Positions 48,156 to 60,269 of a stretch of DNA of 64,000 nt are shown here, one piece after another. The notes beneath the pieces were generated by a model. The model made no database searches. It was not told the DNA's origin and saw only the letters and a list, made by a program, of their open reading frames with translations. The stretch is from Epiperipatus broadwayi (lineage: Eukaryota > Onychophora > Udeonychophora > Euonychophora > Peripatidae), in contig JAQFVV010012544.1 of the NCBI GenBank assembly GCA_028023455.1, positions 1,064,501 through 1,128,500 of the forward strand, written 5' to 3'. The position numbers and the translations under genes are program-made. Numbering within the stretch: position 1 is the stretch's first letter; each line of letters starts with the position of its first letter.

Positions 48156-51100
48156 TCATTGTTTTGGAAAAAACTGTTTTATATTAGGTTGTGGGTGTTC
48201 CATGATTAGTTTACAACGTGTAACCCATATGGCATAGTTCAAAAACACTGAGAGACATATTATTGGATAGGTTTTAGTATTGATACTATCTTTCAGAGAT
48301 GAGATCAGTTGGAAATCTATCTTGGTGTTGGAGAGTATGATTTCTCGGATCACTCTGAATCCCATACATTGTGAGAAAAGGTGTTCCAATGTCTCATCGC
48401 CGTTCATGCAAATGCTGCAAGTAGGGTCTATGTTATGACCACGTTTGTAAAAGAGGAAGTGATTAGTAGGTAGTCCATTAATGTTGTATTTAATGAGGAA
48501 GTCAAGGTATTTAGCCTCTAGACTCCATTTTTTAAAGTTGGATACCAGTTTCTGATTATTGTAATAAAATGTGTTGTTTATAGGATGTAAGATTGGATGG
48601 AGGCTTGTGTATGTTTGCCATAATGATATTTTAGAATTGAATGTGGAGTCATTTATTGGGCAGTGCTGTTTGATAAAGCTTGTGTTTCTAGTGATCCATG
48701 TTTGTCTGTCTGGTGGGGGTCGGTCAGTGGGTGTTACCTTTTGAAGGAAAGTTTTTTGGAGAATTGTGTTAAAACCATATGAAGCTACCAAGTTGTATAT
48801 GACATTGTGGGTTTTTTGGTAAATCAATGCCTGAATGGAGTGGAGAGCAAGACCATTTAGCTTTCTTGGTCGCTGAGTGCCTTTGAGGCTGATCGCAACT
48901 GTTTTACCTTTCCAGAAAAGCCTTGAGCACAAGCCATTTATTTTATTTATGAAGCTTTTGTTGCATTTGATAAATGGAAGAAAGTATGCTATTTTTAGCA
49001 TCACATTCATGTTAATTAGTGCTACCTTGCCAGGGAGGGAAAGGTAGACTTGTGACAAGGAAGTGATGAATTTGTTTGTTGTTTCTAGGATGTTATCCTG
49101 AATTTCTTTGGTCATTGCTGTGGTAGATTTGAATATGGAAAACCCAAGATATCTCTGTGGCTTGGCAGAGAAGAGGGTGTTAATTTTCCTTCCTGAAACA
49201 ATTTGCCAGGAGGCAGACTTGCTGGGGTTGAATTGCAGCCTGTATTTCTCAGTATAGCAGCTTAATATTGTTTGTAGCAAAGGAATATGTTTTCTTGATG
49301 GTAGGATGATCATTACATCATCCATGTAGGCAAACGTGTTGAATTCTCTGCTTAAATTGGGTATAAAAAGACCTGGTAGATTTTTTTCCAAATCCATCAG
49401 GAGAGATTTATATATGCGATGAAGCATAGGGCACTGAGGGGGGAACCCTGAGGGAGATCTTGTGTCGGTTTAAATCCGGAGGTGATTTTACCATCCATAG
49501 TGATAAAAATTTCCCTGTTGTATAGTAAGTTGCTTATGATCTGGACAGCAGCTGCAGGAACATCATACTCGGCCAAAATATTTAAGAGTATGTCTATATG
49601 TACCGAGTCAAAGGCTGTAGCAATGTCCAGTTAAATAGCTATTGGCCCTGACTTCCGGTGAATTTTGACATAGTCAATGATGGAGATTATGTTGCCCATT
49701 GCATGTGCAGTAGAGGATCCCTTCTTGGCATATTGTTTGTTAGATATGTGCTTTAAGACATTTGGTTGGATGAGGTCTTTGATCACAGACTCCACAATTT
49801 TAATTAGCAGGGGTGTCATGGAAATAGGTCTGATGTTTGAGAGATCCATAACCTGATTTTTTTTTTATAAATGGAACTAGCGCCACTGGGTAAAGGTTAG
49901 GTATCACTCTATTACCAGTTGCTAGGTAATCCACCATCTTCTTCATTATGGGAATTGCAAATTGATATTGATTGAGGTGTAGGATTAGGAATCTGGGAAT
50001 CCCATGTAATCCAGGATGTACACCATCTGGAAGGGAAGATATTTTCTGTTGGAGTAGGTTTTCTGTGATCCCATGTAGTGCCTGTGGATCAACTTCAGAC
50101 CAGGATTGTGTGCCATTGAAGATTGCGGTTTGCATTCTTTTCCGAAAGTGTTCTTTTATTGTGTTCATCATAGGTGTTCCCAGTAAGGTTTTCCCATCTG
50201 CAATGATGGAGGTGGGAGTGGTTTTGTTATTTTTCCCTCCAAGTGCCCATCTCAAGTAGCCTTTTGTCCAGTGATGTTGTTGTGATAAATAACATTTGGC
50301 TCTCCTAATGAATAGGTATTCCGCTAGGGATTTTTGTCTTGATCGGTATAGGTTTTTAAGACTATATATATCTTGTGTTTTGATAGGTTGACTTTGGAGC
50401 ATCTGAAGCTGATTCTCTATTTGTAGAAGATCTCTGAAGAGGCCATTAGGGCCTTTGACTTTCATGGTGTGGTGTTTTAATATTGTCTGTAGGATGCCTA
50501 TAAATGAAAACCAGGCTTCTTCAGCTGGTCTTGAAAGAATGTTGATTTTGTGAAAATATATATAAGATTCGGACACTATGGCCTCTGTTATGTTTGATTT
50601 TGTTACCATCCGCATGGTTTTGTGAAGAGCCTCTGGGGTTGGGAGGCCAGCCATGGTTTCAAGAGTAACTACAAGGGCCATATGGTCCGAAAACAACACC
50701 GGTAAAAGTTTTGCATTTAGATGAAAATGTAAATCTGGTGAATAATATAATAGGTCTATTAGGGTTTGGTGGGATTTGGTGTAAAAGGAGTAGGATCCGG
50801 TAGGAAGGAATCCTTCCCCACACATCAAGTTTCTATTTATCAGTGGAAGAAATTTTAGATTAAAGTGACCATATGTGGTGTTAAAATCTCCCAATATAAG
50901 TAAAGAGCCTGATTTGTTGCTAAGGATAGCATTTAAAATCTGAATTATTTTGTGATAGATAGTAGGATTGTTTGAAGTGTATATATAAGCTAGATTTATG
51001 CTGTAGCCCCAATAGTCTATTTCTAATAAGATTAAATTGTTATCCAAATAGAGAAAACAGAATTTGTTTGGAGGAAATTTTTTGTTAATTAATACTCCAA

Positions 51101-51311
51101 CCCCTCCAGCTGCTGAATGTCCAACTGAAAATTTAGTGAAGCCCATAGTGGCAATTAATGTTTCTATTTTAGTGTCAGTGTTATTATGGAATTTGTTTTC
51201 CCCCATTAGAAGGATGTGGGGAGAGTTAATGCTTATCCAATTTCTAATTGCGTGAGCATGGGCCAATGAGTTGAGGCCACGGACATTAATCCCTGCAATT
51301 TTATAGTTCAT
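48156..51311 (-). pseudogene. LINE A ORF2 (endonuclease and reverse transcriptase), frameshifted
   Basis: The ATG at 51311 opens MNYKIAGINVRGLNS. Endonuclease blocks follow: LLMGENKFHNN, AYIYTSNN, LLILGDFNTTYG, TLIDLLYYSPDL and LFSDHMALVV. A linker leads to the RT blocks LPDGVHPGLHGIPRF, NIRPISMTPLLIKIVESVI, LDIATAFDSV (motif A), LPQGSPLS (motif B), FAYMDDVMIILP (motif C) and RYLGFSIF (motif E). The thumb-like region contains SLPGKVALINMNV, and the C-terminal motif is CSICMNGDETLEHLFSQC. Defects are a shift in the T run near 49858, a TAA at about 49633 just before motif A, and a shift near 49435 after motif B. All catalytic residues of both domains are visible, so it became inactive recently or is misread. 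Confidence 0.8.
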
Positions 51312-53794
51312 AATATAGTGTCCCTGCCCCTCCAGCCAGTCCCTGGTCTCGGGGAGAATTTGGAAGTAAATGACTATAATTGGTTTCTTGATCTGATGCT
51401 TCTTCCAATGAGAGTTGATGTAGATTTGATTCCATGAGTACTGGAAGGTCCTCATTTTCCATAGAATCTGGTAATTCCAAATAGGGATCATCTTCCATTG
51501 GTGCTGAATCTGTATCAGAGTGCTCAGAGGTTTTTCTTTTCTTTTTTCCCATGACACTTTGTGTTTACTTTGTGATTCTTGTGAATCTGTATTTAATGTA
51601 GGTAGTTGTGTTATAAACCCAGAATTCATATCGTCATCTGAGCTTGATTTATCCGGAACATCTGATTTCCGTTTATTAATATTTGGTATAGCTTGTCGTG
51701 TTAGCTCTACTTCTTGTGAAAGATCCTGATTCCAATGTCCAGATAAACCATCTTTTTCCCCCCAGGTTTTGAGTTTTGGTGTGTGCTGTATTGAATTTTT
51801 TCCTTGGTTTATTGGTTTTGCTACTTTCTTTTTGAGGATGTGGAGTTATTGTATTTTGTTTACTTTGTGACTTTCTAGGTGATTGGGTGTTATTTTTGTC
51901 TATTTTGATTCTGGTGTCTGTTTCTTCTATTGGGAGTGATTTCATGTTTGAAGGATTGACAAGCATTGATTCATAGCCCTTTTTTTCCAATGTTGTACTG
52001 TTTATTGACTGAATATTATCTGTGTATTGGTTTGAAATGAGATGAGGTGTACTTGATGTAGTTGTTTGTTTATCATTTCTATTTTTGTTTGTATTGTTGT
52101 GGAATTCCAAAGATTTTCATCTTGATCTTCATCTCTAGATATTATGTGGTCTGGTGTTACATCTGTGGGAGTTATGTCTATAGATTCGGTATAGTTTGAT
52201 GTTGAAGCCCTGTGTTTATCAGTGTGGTTTTCAATATTATTGTCTGTTTTAGGTGACTGTTTGGTGTTTGTAGTGGTTGTTGTTTCTATATTCTTTCCAT
52301 TGCAGTGGTGGAACTTGCCTTTCTTTTGATTGCAGGTAGTGCAGATACGTGCCAAACAGTCTTTTATAAAGTGTGTCCTTTGTAAACAGTGAAAGCACTG
52401 AGGCCGCACCCCCCTGAATGTTAAGACCATTGGTGAACCTCTTGCATTAACTACAGTAGGGATGTCAGTGGGAGAAACATTTTTTTTCATGGCTAGTGAG
52501 AAGATTGCTGCATTTGATATTATGTTTCCGTTTAAGATGGAGTCTGGAAGGAATTTAAATTTTGATACAGTGCCATAGGGATTGAGGATATTTTGGAGCT
52601 CTTGTTCAGTGAATCTTGTTAGGCAGTTTTTGATTTTCCCTTGTAGTATCATAGATCTGTTCATTTCTACAGTGCAAAGTATTTTATTTCCCAGTATTTT
52701 AATATTGTTTTTAAATTGGAGCCTGTCTGCCCAGGTCTTAAATTCTATTGCCACATATCTGTCATTAGGATGTGTTAGTATTTGATAAATCCCCAACTCT
52801 GAATCATGTTGTTTAATTACAGAATATAAATGTTCCATGGGGAATTTGTATAATGATAAGTTTTCATTCGTTACTGTTAGGATTAGAGTTTTGTCATTGT
52901 AATAATTTTGGAAAGATTTATAGAGCATGTTTGGAATAGTTTTGTTGAAATTATAGTTTATGTTTTGATGCATTTCGTCGGTAATATTATTATAATTTAA
53001 TATCTTAATTGATTGGGGGTGTTGATTGTCTTCTGGTGTGATTTCTCTTTTATATTCCGATATGCCTATAAGCATTTCATTAATATTGCTGACCGAGTTA
53101 GTCTCCACGGTTTTAATGTCTTTGTTGATACTTAAAGCGTTAGCGTAGGATATAGATTTTTTTGGAAGGGTTTGTATTTGTGAGTCTGTTTTGAAATGTG
53201 CGAACGATGTAGATATTAAAGGTTCATCTAGTTTGAAATTTTCATTTGTTTGTGAATGGTTTTGTTGATTTTTTTTTTATCTGTTATTTCGTTTTTTTCT
53301 CCCGAAATACTGTTGACAGTCTCTGGTGATACAGCAGCGAATTTGGTGACCTCTGGTGATTTAAAAAAATTTTTTTCCCTTTCTTCAGATAGATTTTGCT
53401 GATATTTTATTTTTTGTTCCAAATTATTCTGAGAGTGTTTCGCGGTTGTGGATGAATTGTGTTTATTTACTTCTCCTAAAGGAGTTTGGGAAATACGGTG
53501 AGTGTTGTTATTGTTTTCGTATGTATTATTAATATTGGCTGTTATTTCGCCCGATGGGAAACCAACGCTATTGCATATAACTGACGAAGTTTGTATAATT
53601 TCTTGCATTTTAATGTTGTCAGTAATTATTTGGTGCTTAGCATTGCTAATGGGAAGGTTTTTGATCTCAGATGGAGCCTGAGATTTGTTATTATAGCTAT
53701 GAAGATTTCGGCTATCGTTTCTGTTGAACGACTGAGTGTGACAATTTAAGCTTGAATTGCTATGTATATTATCTATATCATTATCACATTCCAT
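51301..53794 (-). pseudogene. LINE A ORF1 (gag-like, zinc knuckles), frameshifted
   Basis: ORF1 encodes the nucleic-acid-binding partner of ORF2. From the ATG at 53794 come a low-complexity Asn/Ser-rich region, an RRM-like segment (with GKIKNCLTRFTEQELQNIL), and then RGVRPQCFHCLQRTHFIKDC, a CX2CX4HX4C knuckle near 52400. A second Cys/His group, CTTCNQKKGKFHHC, follows. The C-terminal part is hydrophilic, with KRKTSEHSDTDS and a final TLYYEL stop at 51301. Frame changes fall near 53270 (T10), 52100, 51760 (C6/T5 on the plus strand) and 51545 (T6). The stop overlaps the ORF2 start by 11 nt. Confidence 0.75.
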
Positions 53795-53939
53795 TTTTAA
53801 ATATATAAAACTTCTCTTACCTTGTATTTAGGGGTTTGGAATGGGGTTTGATACCCCCTTTCCTGCTGATTTCAATTTTGAGGAGAGCTATCGTTCACGT
53901 TGTTTACTGTTTAAGAACCGGAAATGGTTTATCGATTAG

Positions 53940-54000
53940 ATCTTTGGTAATGGAAAATATATATTTTGATTTGGTAATGGAAAATATATATTTTGAAAAA
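53940..54000 (+). repeat. Two-unit tandem repeat (about 26 bp)
   Basis: The unit tggtaatggaaaatatatat plus ttttga occurs twice in succession, upstream of LINE A. It may be part of that element's 5' region. Confidence 0.6.
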
Positions 54001-54218
54001 TCAAAGCTTTCTATATTTTCCTAAAAAGAAGTGATAATTATCAGTCTAAACTTTTGACAATAGTCCAAATACTTTTTAACTCTAAAGAGTGGTTTAAAGT
54101 TTCTCTCATCATTTTTTAAATGATCATTTCTCTAAATAACATTAATGAAATTTTTCAAACTACAAATAAAATCGATGCCAATATTGATGATAAAAAATTT
54201 AAGAAATTCAAAAAATTC

Positions 54219-54778
54219 ACTTAAGTTTTTAATATAATAATATTAAATCGTGCTTCCACACTTCTAACGTAAAGCTATAACAACAAATTGAAAACTAAAT
54301 TAAATGGCTGACCGCTTTCAAAAAGATGTACTTCTCATACTTTCTTTGGAATCATTATATAAATAAATCTAATATGCAAATAAGTCACTAAGACCATCTT
54401 TTAGATATCGCAAAACATGCATCCTTACGATTAATGGCAAAAGAATCCTCTGCTATAAAGTATGCTTCTTTTACCTTTCGCTTAATATCATGCCTCTCTG
54501 TACAAACTAATTTTGCAGATGTGGGTTCGAACACATGTCCTGACAATTTTTGCATATAATTTGCATATCAGATTTATTTATATAATGATTCCAAAGAAAG
54601 GATCAAGACTGGCTATGAATATGAGAAGTACATCTTCTTGAAAGTGCTCAGCCATTTAATTTAGTTTTCAATTTGTTGTTATAGCTTTACGTTGGAAGTG
54701 TGAAAGCATGATTTAATATTATTATATTGAAGACAAACGTAGAGTATAAATATACAGGTTATTACTTAAGTTTTTAAT
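54219..54778. mobile_element. Foldback element with 15-bp flanking direct repeats
   Basis: Arms at about 54231-54385 and 54555-54729 pair over roughly 160 bp. Landmarks are cacttctaacgtaaagctat, acaacaaattgaaaactaaa, agatgtacttctcat and ggaatcattatataaataaa, each matched by its complement. The 15-mer acttaagtttttaat lies at 54219-54233 and again at 54764-54778. A 34-bp tail (54730-54763) separates the right arm from the second repeat. The loop (about 54390-54550) contains gtgggttcgaacac, which resembles the box B of tRNA-derived promoters. No coding capacity is seen. Confidence 0.75.
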
Positions 54779-55129
54779 GCAAAATAAATGTAAAACATTA
54801 TTTATTATAGCAACAAACAGTTTACAATTTAGAATACCTTCCAATGATGTAGAGAAACTTACATGCCGAATAAATGAAATATTTTAAGGACAAAATAGAG
54901 ATAGAACTTATTATGCCCAAAATTTAGCAAAGTATTATATATTATTTTAGTAATGCAATCTCAATTAGTTTTCATTAATCTAATAAAAAACTAATTTTTT
55001 CATTTACAAATTTAATTGTGACATCTATAAGTCAAAATTTACTACCGCATAAATTATTAATATAAGATTTATTTTATAAATATTTACTAACACTGAACTA
55101 TGGAAATATAACCGAACATTGATTATATA
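54779..55129. other. AT-rich non-coding DNA
   Basis: No gene recognised. Confidence 0.55.
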
Positions 55130-55305
55130 TATGTGTGTGTGTTGGAAATGATGATGTGTATCAATTGATGGGTGCTCATTCAGCACAAAATACATAGACA
55201 GGAGATCATTTATCTTTTTCACATGTATGTAGTCATGGGCATTGGTTATATACAATAAACTAAATGACTGATGGGAACTTGGATGTCTGAGTCAACCCCC
55301 CCTCT
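55130..55305 (-). repeat. Foldback/MITE family F1, copy E (partial)
   Basis: On the minus strand, gttgactcagacatccaagt is followed by catgtgaaaaagataaatga, ctatgtattttgtgctgaat and gagcacccatcaattgat. These match the internal blocks of copy B at 12930-13225. Only one arm is present. Confidence 0.6.
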
Positions 55306-57632
55306 AATTACATATAACTTAAGTATATATACTATACTTGTTTTTAAACATTATATATGTATAAACACAGTCAACACAAGATATGTTGATATCCATTTCA
55401 AAAATCAGGGACCGAAAAACTTTATTATATAATAACTGACCATAAGTATTCTCTTTCTTGATAAAGAATAAAAAATGAATTGATTATGGATGTCTAAAGC
55501 ATGCCTATTATGAATATGAAGTAGAGGACTGAAAGAAACTTCAATAGCCTTTTAGAAAACAAAGAATTTTACTATGGTATGATTAAGAAAGTTTTTAGGT
55601 TTTTCTAACATCTTTATGAAAATACTACTTATGAAGGGAATCACTGAGAAAGACATTTCAGCAGAAATCACTGATGAAAAATATATCATGTATATCCATA
55701 TAAAAGAATCTAAACCATTGTTGTTACTTTGAAGAATTTGTAGGTTTTTTAGCTTAAGAAGCTAATATAATCCAATATATTCATTGCACCTTCAAAGTTA
55801 TCTAAACACACTTGCCTAGGTGTTAAAAAATCCTCTTTATATAAAACCATGGGCAATATACACAATACACTCAAAACTAATGAGGATCTATCAAACTAAT
55901 ACCCAATCAAATAATATGGACACATCTAAAATTGTCTTGGATGAATAACTACACCATAAAACAATTCCATGTGAATCTATCCAAATTTTTATAATCTAAG
56001 AGCCATAACTCAAACAGAGCTGCCTCTAATTAAACTAGAGTATAAACATCTCATTTCTGTACATTGCCAAATTTACCTTACTTTAATAAAGAAATGTCAT
56101 TAAAAATTTTACAATCCTAGATGTAACAGACTGTATGGATTTAATTTGTCATGGGCACCTTTAAAAATGAAAATACTGAGTGTAAGCAAATGCTCTTATC
56201 ATCCCAAGAAAAAGGCTTAGATAATGTAAGAAAAATGTGTACTGATATTTGTTGGTACCTTTGAATCTTGTTTAACCTAACTAATATTGAGATTTTTATT
56301 GAAAAAATTAAAATTGAAAAATCTGTGATTAAGAAGAGAAATTGGTGCAAACTCAAAAAAATGTTATAAATGGAAATGGATCCTAAAACAATGCCTCCTT
56401 ATCTTATTTCAGCTAGATTCTTTGGAAGCTTGTAAAAGAGGAACAAAATTGTGTACTTATCTCTAGCACTATCCTCTGATATGGAGAAATTCTTGTCCAT
56501 TTTCTGATCATTTTGGCTTTTGTCTTCACTGCTGTCATAAATTCAGAGCTAACCAAGTATAATGAGGGATTTAATGGTATAGTAAATTAATATGATAATA
56601 TATAGCAAATTAACTGTGTTTTTTTATTGAAGCTATATTCTCTGTCATGTGAATGCACTGAATATCATGAGACTAAAAGACAAACAAAATATTTATAAAT
56701 TAGTTAATTAAAATTATCCCAAATCCAAAATTCAACCAAACTAACCAAGAAAAAACTAAATTAAAAAACAACCAAAGGTTTCATAGCTACAATCAGACTT
56801 CTCAAGTGTAAAGAACTACAAAAACTACACCATATATATTTTAGACATTACCCACAAATCCATTTAATTTCCATCCACCCTTAATATTAAAAGAACTCTT
56901 AAATAAGTTAATTGCTTCAGAATAATACATTTTCAATAATAAAGATTCTTTAATTAATTGTGATCTGACAATCAAATTTTATATTTTGATACAAAAATAT
57001 AATGCAGTTTATTAAAAGTCTGTTTTCTTCCTATCCATAGTTGAACTACATTCTACAAAACATATTTCACTTGCCTGCTGGTACCAATATCCTGTTTTTT
57101 TAATCAGATATTCTTTCATTAATTAAAAATACTATATATTGTATAATATCTGTTTATTTTATTACGTCTTTCATCTTTGTAAATGTTAAGCAGAATTTTT
57201 TGTCTTCAAATACAATATCAATGTGCTAACCTCAAGAATCTTCACATTAACAATTTTAATTTATAACAGGAATTACTTATAATACCTTAGAATAAAAAAT
57301 TCCTGATAATATTACCAAGTGTTTTTCTAGGTTGATATTTTTTCTGTATTGATGTATGCTCATGCAACATGTCCAGATATCATATACTACTTATATTTTT
57401 ACTACATATGTTACTTGCATAAAGGATGACTCTTATTATTTATTAAATCATGCAGTTCTTAAGTTGTTCTTTGAATTTATGTTCCTTTTCCATCTTTATT
57501 AAATTCAGCATACTATATTTTATTGAAGGCAAAAATTACAGACTCATTTTTTCCCCAAAAATCTACAATTTCTTATTTATACTAAAAAATTTTGAATATA
57601 GATTGGCAATAATATCAGATCCAAATATGTGA
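55306..57632. other. AT-rich non-coding DNA
   Basis: Short frames (71 codons on the minus strand at 56141-56356, 60 codons on the plus strand at 57450-57632) have no recognisable motif. No RNA gene or clear repeat was seen. Confidence 0.45.
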
Positions 57633-58057
57633 TGCATGCTGTGTCTTCTCCACCTACATTATTTTTATTTCTTATAGGTCAGTTCTATAAAAAATGTATA
57701 AGTAATACATTCTGAGGAAAATGTATAAACATTTGGGTGTCTTAATAATGCACTTTACAAAACAAATGCAGTAGGAAATGTATACACAGACAAAAACTCT
57801 AGAATAAATTCTATAATACGTATTCAATATATATATACATATATATATATTAAGAACAATAATAAAAATTTGCCTTGCATGCTGTGTCTTCTCCACCCAC
57901 ATTATTTTTATTACTTATAGATCAGTTCTATAAAAAATGTATAAGTAATACATTCTGAGGAAAATGTATAAATATTAATAATGCACTTTACAAAACAATT
58001 GCAGAAGGGAATGTATACACAGACAAAAACTCTAGAATAAATTCTATAATACGTATT

Positions 58058-58108
<51 letters not shown>

Positions 58109-58565
58109 GAACAATAATAAAAATTTGCCTTGCATGCTGTGCCTTCTCCACCCACATTATTTTTATTACTTATAGGTTAGTTCTATAAAAAATGTATAAG
58201 TAATACCTTCTGAGGAAAATGTATAAACATTTGGGTGTCTTAATAATGCACTTTACAAAACAAATGCAGAAGGGAATGTATACACAGACAAAAACTCTAG
58301 AATAAATTCTATAATACGTATTCAATATATATATATATATATATATATTAAGAACAATAATAAAAATTTGCCTTGCATGCTGTGCCTTCTCCACCCACAT
58401 TATTTTTATTACTTATAGATCAGTTCTATAAAAAATGTATAAGTAATACATTCTGAGGAAAATGTATAAATATTTGGGTGTCTTAATAATGCACTTTACA
58501 AAACAATTGTAGAAGGGAATGTATATACAGACAAACACTCTAGAATAAATTCTATAATACATATT

Positions 58566-58606
<41 letters not shown>

Positions 58607-58630
58607 GAACAATAATAAAAATTTGTCTCA
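57633..58630. repeat. Four-unit tandem repeat, 243-255 bp each
   Basis: Units begin with tgcatgctgtg(t/c)cttctccac at 57633, 57876 and 58131, and with tgcatgctgtgccttctcca at 58374. The last ends near 58630. Each unit contains gttctataaaaaatgtataa, ttctgaggaaaatgtataaa, aatgcactttacaaaacaa, acagacaaaaactctagaat, an (AT)n tract and taagaacaataataaaaatt. Unit length differs mainly through the (AT)n tract, and unit 2 lacks about 15 bp around gggtgtctt. The units are highly similar, so the array is young. Four similar minus-strand frames in it mirror the repeat and are not genes. Confidence 0.9.
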
Positions 58631-58929
58631 CAAAAACAAATGAATGGTCAAAAAGAATGCATCTTTTCAATATTTATCATGACCAATAAATAAGCCTCCA
58701 TCTATTTTTTTTCTTTCGAATTATACCCCATAAAAAAATTTAAATAAACTAAATTTCTCCTACATTTTTCATTATAAATAAATTTCTCTACAATAATCAT
58801 CAATAGTATTCTATCCTATGGACAAGCTCAGAGAGAAATCACAAGTTTATTATATCTCTTCCTATCTCATATATCATACAACAAAGTCCATTTTTTCATC
58901 CATGTCTTGTTTTCATTTACCATTTCCTC
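58631..58929. other. AT-rich non-coding DNA
   Basis: No gene or recognised repeat. Confidence 0.5.
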
Positions 58930-59480
58930 CAAACAGCTTGCATTAAACTACCCTTCCTTCTTAAAATATGCCAGTCCATTTTCTATTTCTATCTCTAATT
59001 TTTTCCAATTTAATTTTTTCATTTGCTTTTTCCAATACTTCTTCATTTGTCATTTTATTTATCCATCTAATTTTTCCATGCTTCTTCATGACTTCATTGC
59101 AAGACTTCCAATATGTTCTAAATTTTTTACTCACAGACCACTTTTCACAAATATACAATAGTACACTCCATTAATAGCATTTAACCAATCTTTCCTTTAA
59201 TTCTCTATTTAAATTCCTTCAAAATATTCTTTTTTTTTTTTAATAAATGGCTACATTTTCAATGCAATTTTTTTTTAAAATTCTTCTCTTCTTCCATCCT
59301 TATTCAACCAACTCCCCAAATATTGAAATCCATTTACCTGTTTCTCATAGATTTTTTTATTCATAAACACTTGATTTTCTAAATTTTAATGTTCATTCCA
59401 TATTCCATACATCATTCCTCCAATTTTTCAACTTATCAACAATATACAAAAGATACTGTTATATGTTTTTCCCCTGAGGG
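58930..59480 (-). mobile_element. LINE reverse transcriptase 3' fragment
   Basis: On the minus strand, relics of the end of a non-LTR reverse transcriptase appear in order. A motif-E-like QYFGSWLNKDGRREE comes first, then NRELKERLVKCY, then a 65-codon frame (59158-58961) with YICEKWSVSKK, KIRWINKMTNEEVLEKANEK and RNRKWTGIF. The layout is common to C-terminal regions of RTE/Jockey-like proteins, in which W-T-x-K-x-T-N-E-E-V-L recurs. Stops occur between blocks. It is a different and older family than the three RTE copies elsewhere in this window. Confidence 0.6.
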
Positions 59481-59846
59481 AAAAAATCAGTATTCCAAAG
59501 TTGTTCAAATTTTGATATTCTTCTCCAAAAATATCTCCTGAAGCTTATTTGAGGATCAAGAAAACTTACATATGTTGATTTCATATGAAATTTTAATGGT
59601 TTACTAACCATATTTTTGTTAGGATATAAATGATTCTTTTAACAAATAAATTTGATATTTTTAATGTGCTTCAGGAATATAAGGCAATAAGCCATATAAT
59701 ATATCAATGTTCTATCTTGTAGATTATTTAAAATAGAGTGTATTGTGCTCCATCATTACATTATTTTTGTTATTCATTTTACCACTTTTATTTGTTTGTC
59801 TTCTGATGCACTAGATGAACATTTATATATACCATATACTCAACGA
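59481..59846. other. AT-rich non-coding DNA
   Basis: Upstream DNA of the LINE fragment and the 3' flank of LINE B. Nothing else recognised. Confidence 0.5.
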
Positions 59847-60269
59847 TTTTTTTTTTATTTTAAGTAATAAACTTTACTAAACAAACAATTAAATATGTAC
59901 AGGAAATATCTACAAATTAGTTTTGATTCACTTTATCCTTTGCACCAAATTTTACCAATCCTGTCCCCAAAGCACCACAATGCAAATCTATAAGACTCTC
60001 ATTGTTGAAATGTTAATATTGTTTTCTTATTAAATTCTAGAGGCAGCCATACAAATCATATTCTTAGTTTGAAACATAGGACCTTTATTCTCTCTTGAGA
60101 GATCCCTTATTTTACTACTCTACATACTTTTACTGTTTTATTTCTTTTTGTTGTGTACTTTTACTCCCACATTTCACAAGTAGTCATAGCAGTCCCTCCC
60201 CATAACCTTCTTAAGCCAGTATTTCAATCACCTAGCAAAATAGTTGTCCCAATCATTGTCAAGTTTCTT

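Larger units (their letters stand above)
47878..53820 (-). mobile_element. L1/Tx1-type LINE A (nearly full length, two ORFs)
   Basis: The minus-strand element has an ORF1 (53794 to 51301) with zinc knuckles and an ORF2 (51311 to 48156) with endonuclease, reverse transcriptase and a C-terminal CCHC motif. A 3' region of about 280 bp follows and ends near 47878 in an AAT-rich string. Upstream, a 25-bp unit (tggtaatggaaaatatatat) is repeated twice at about 53946-53997 and may belong to the 5' region. No RNase H domain was seen. The endonuclease plus knuckle-bearing ORF1 and the RT signature point to the L1/Tx1 group. That assignment is inferred and not tested by phylogeny. Confidence 0.8.

Noticed and set aside
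54390-54550. A tRNA gene around gtgggttcgaacac
   Set aside because: Only a T-arm-like string is present. No acceptor, D or anticodon arms of proper spacing were found.
57672-58670. Four similar minus-strand frames of 74-85 codons
   Set aside because: They repeat with the tandem array unit and contain its (AT)n tract, so they mirror the repeat and not a gene family.
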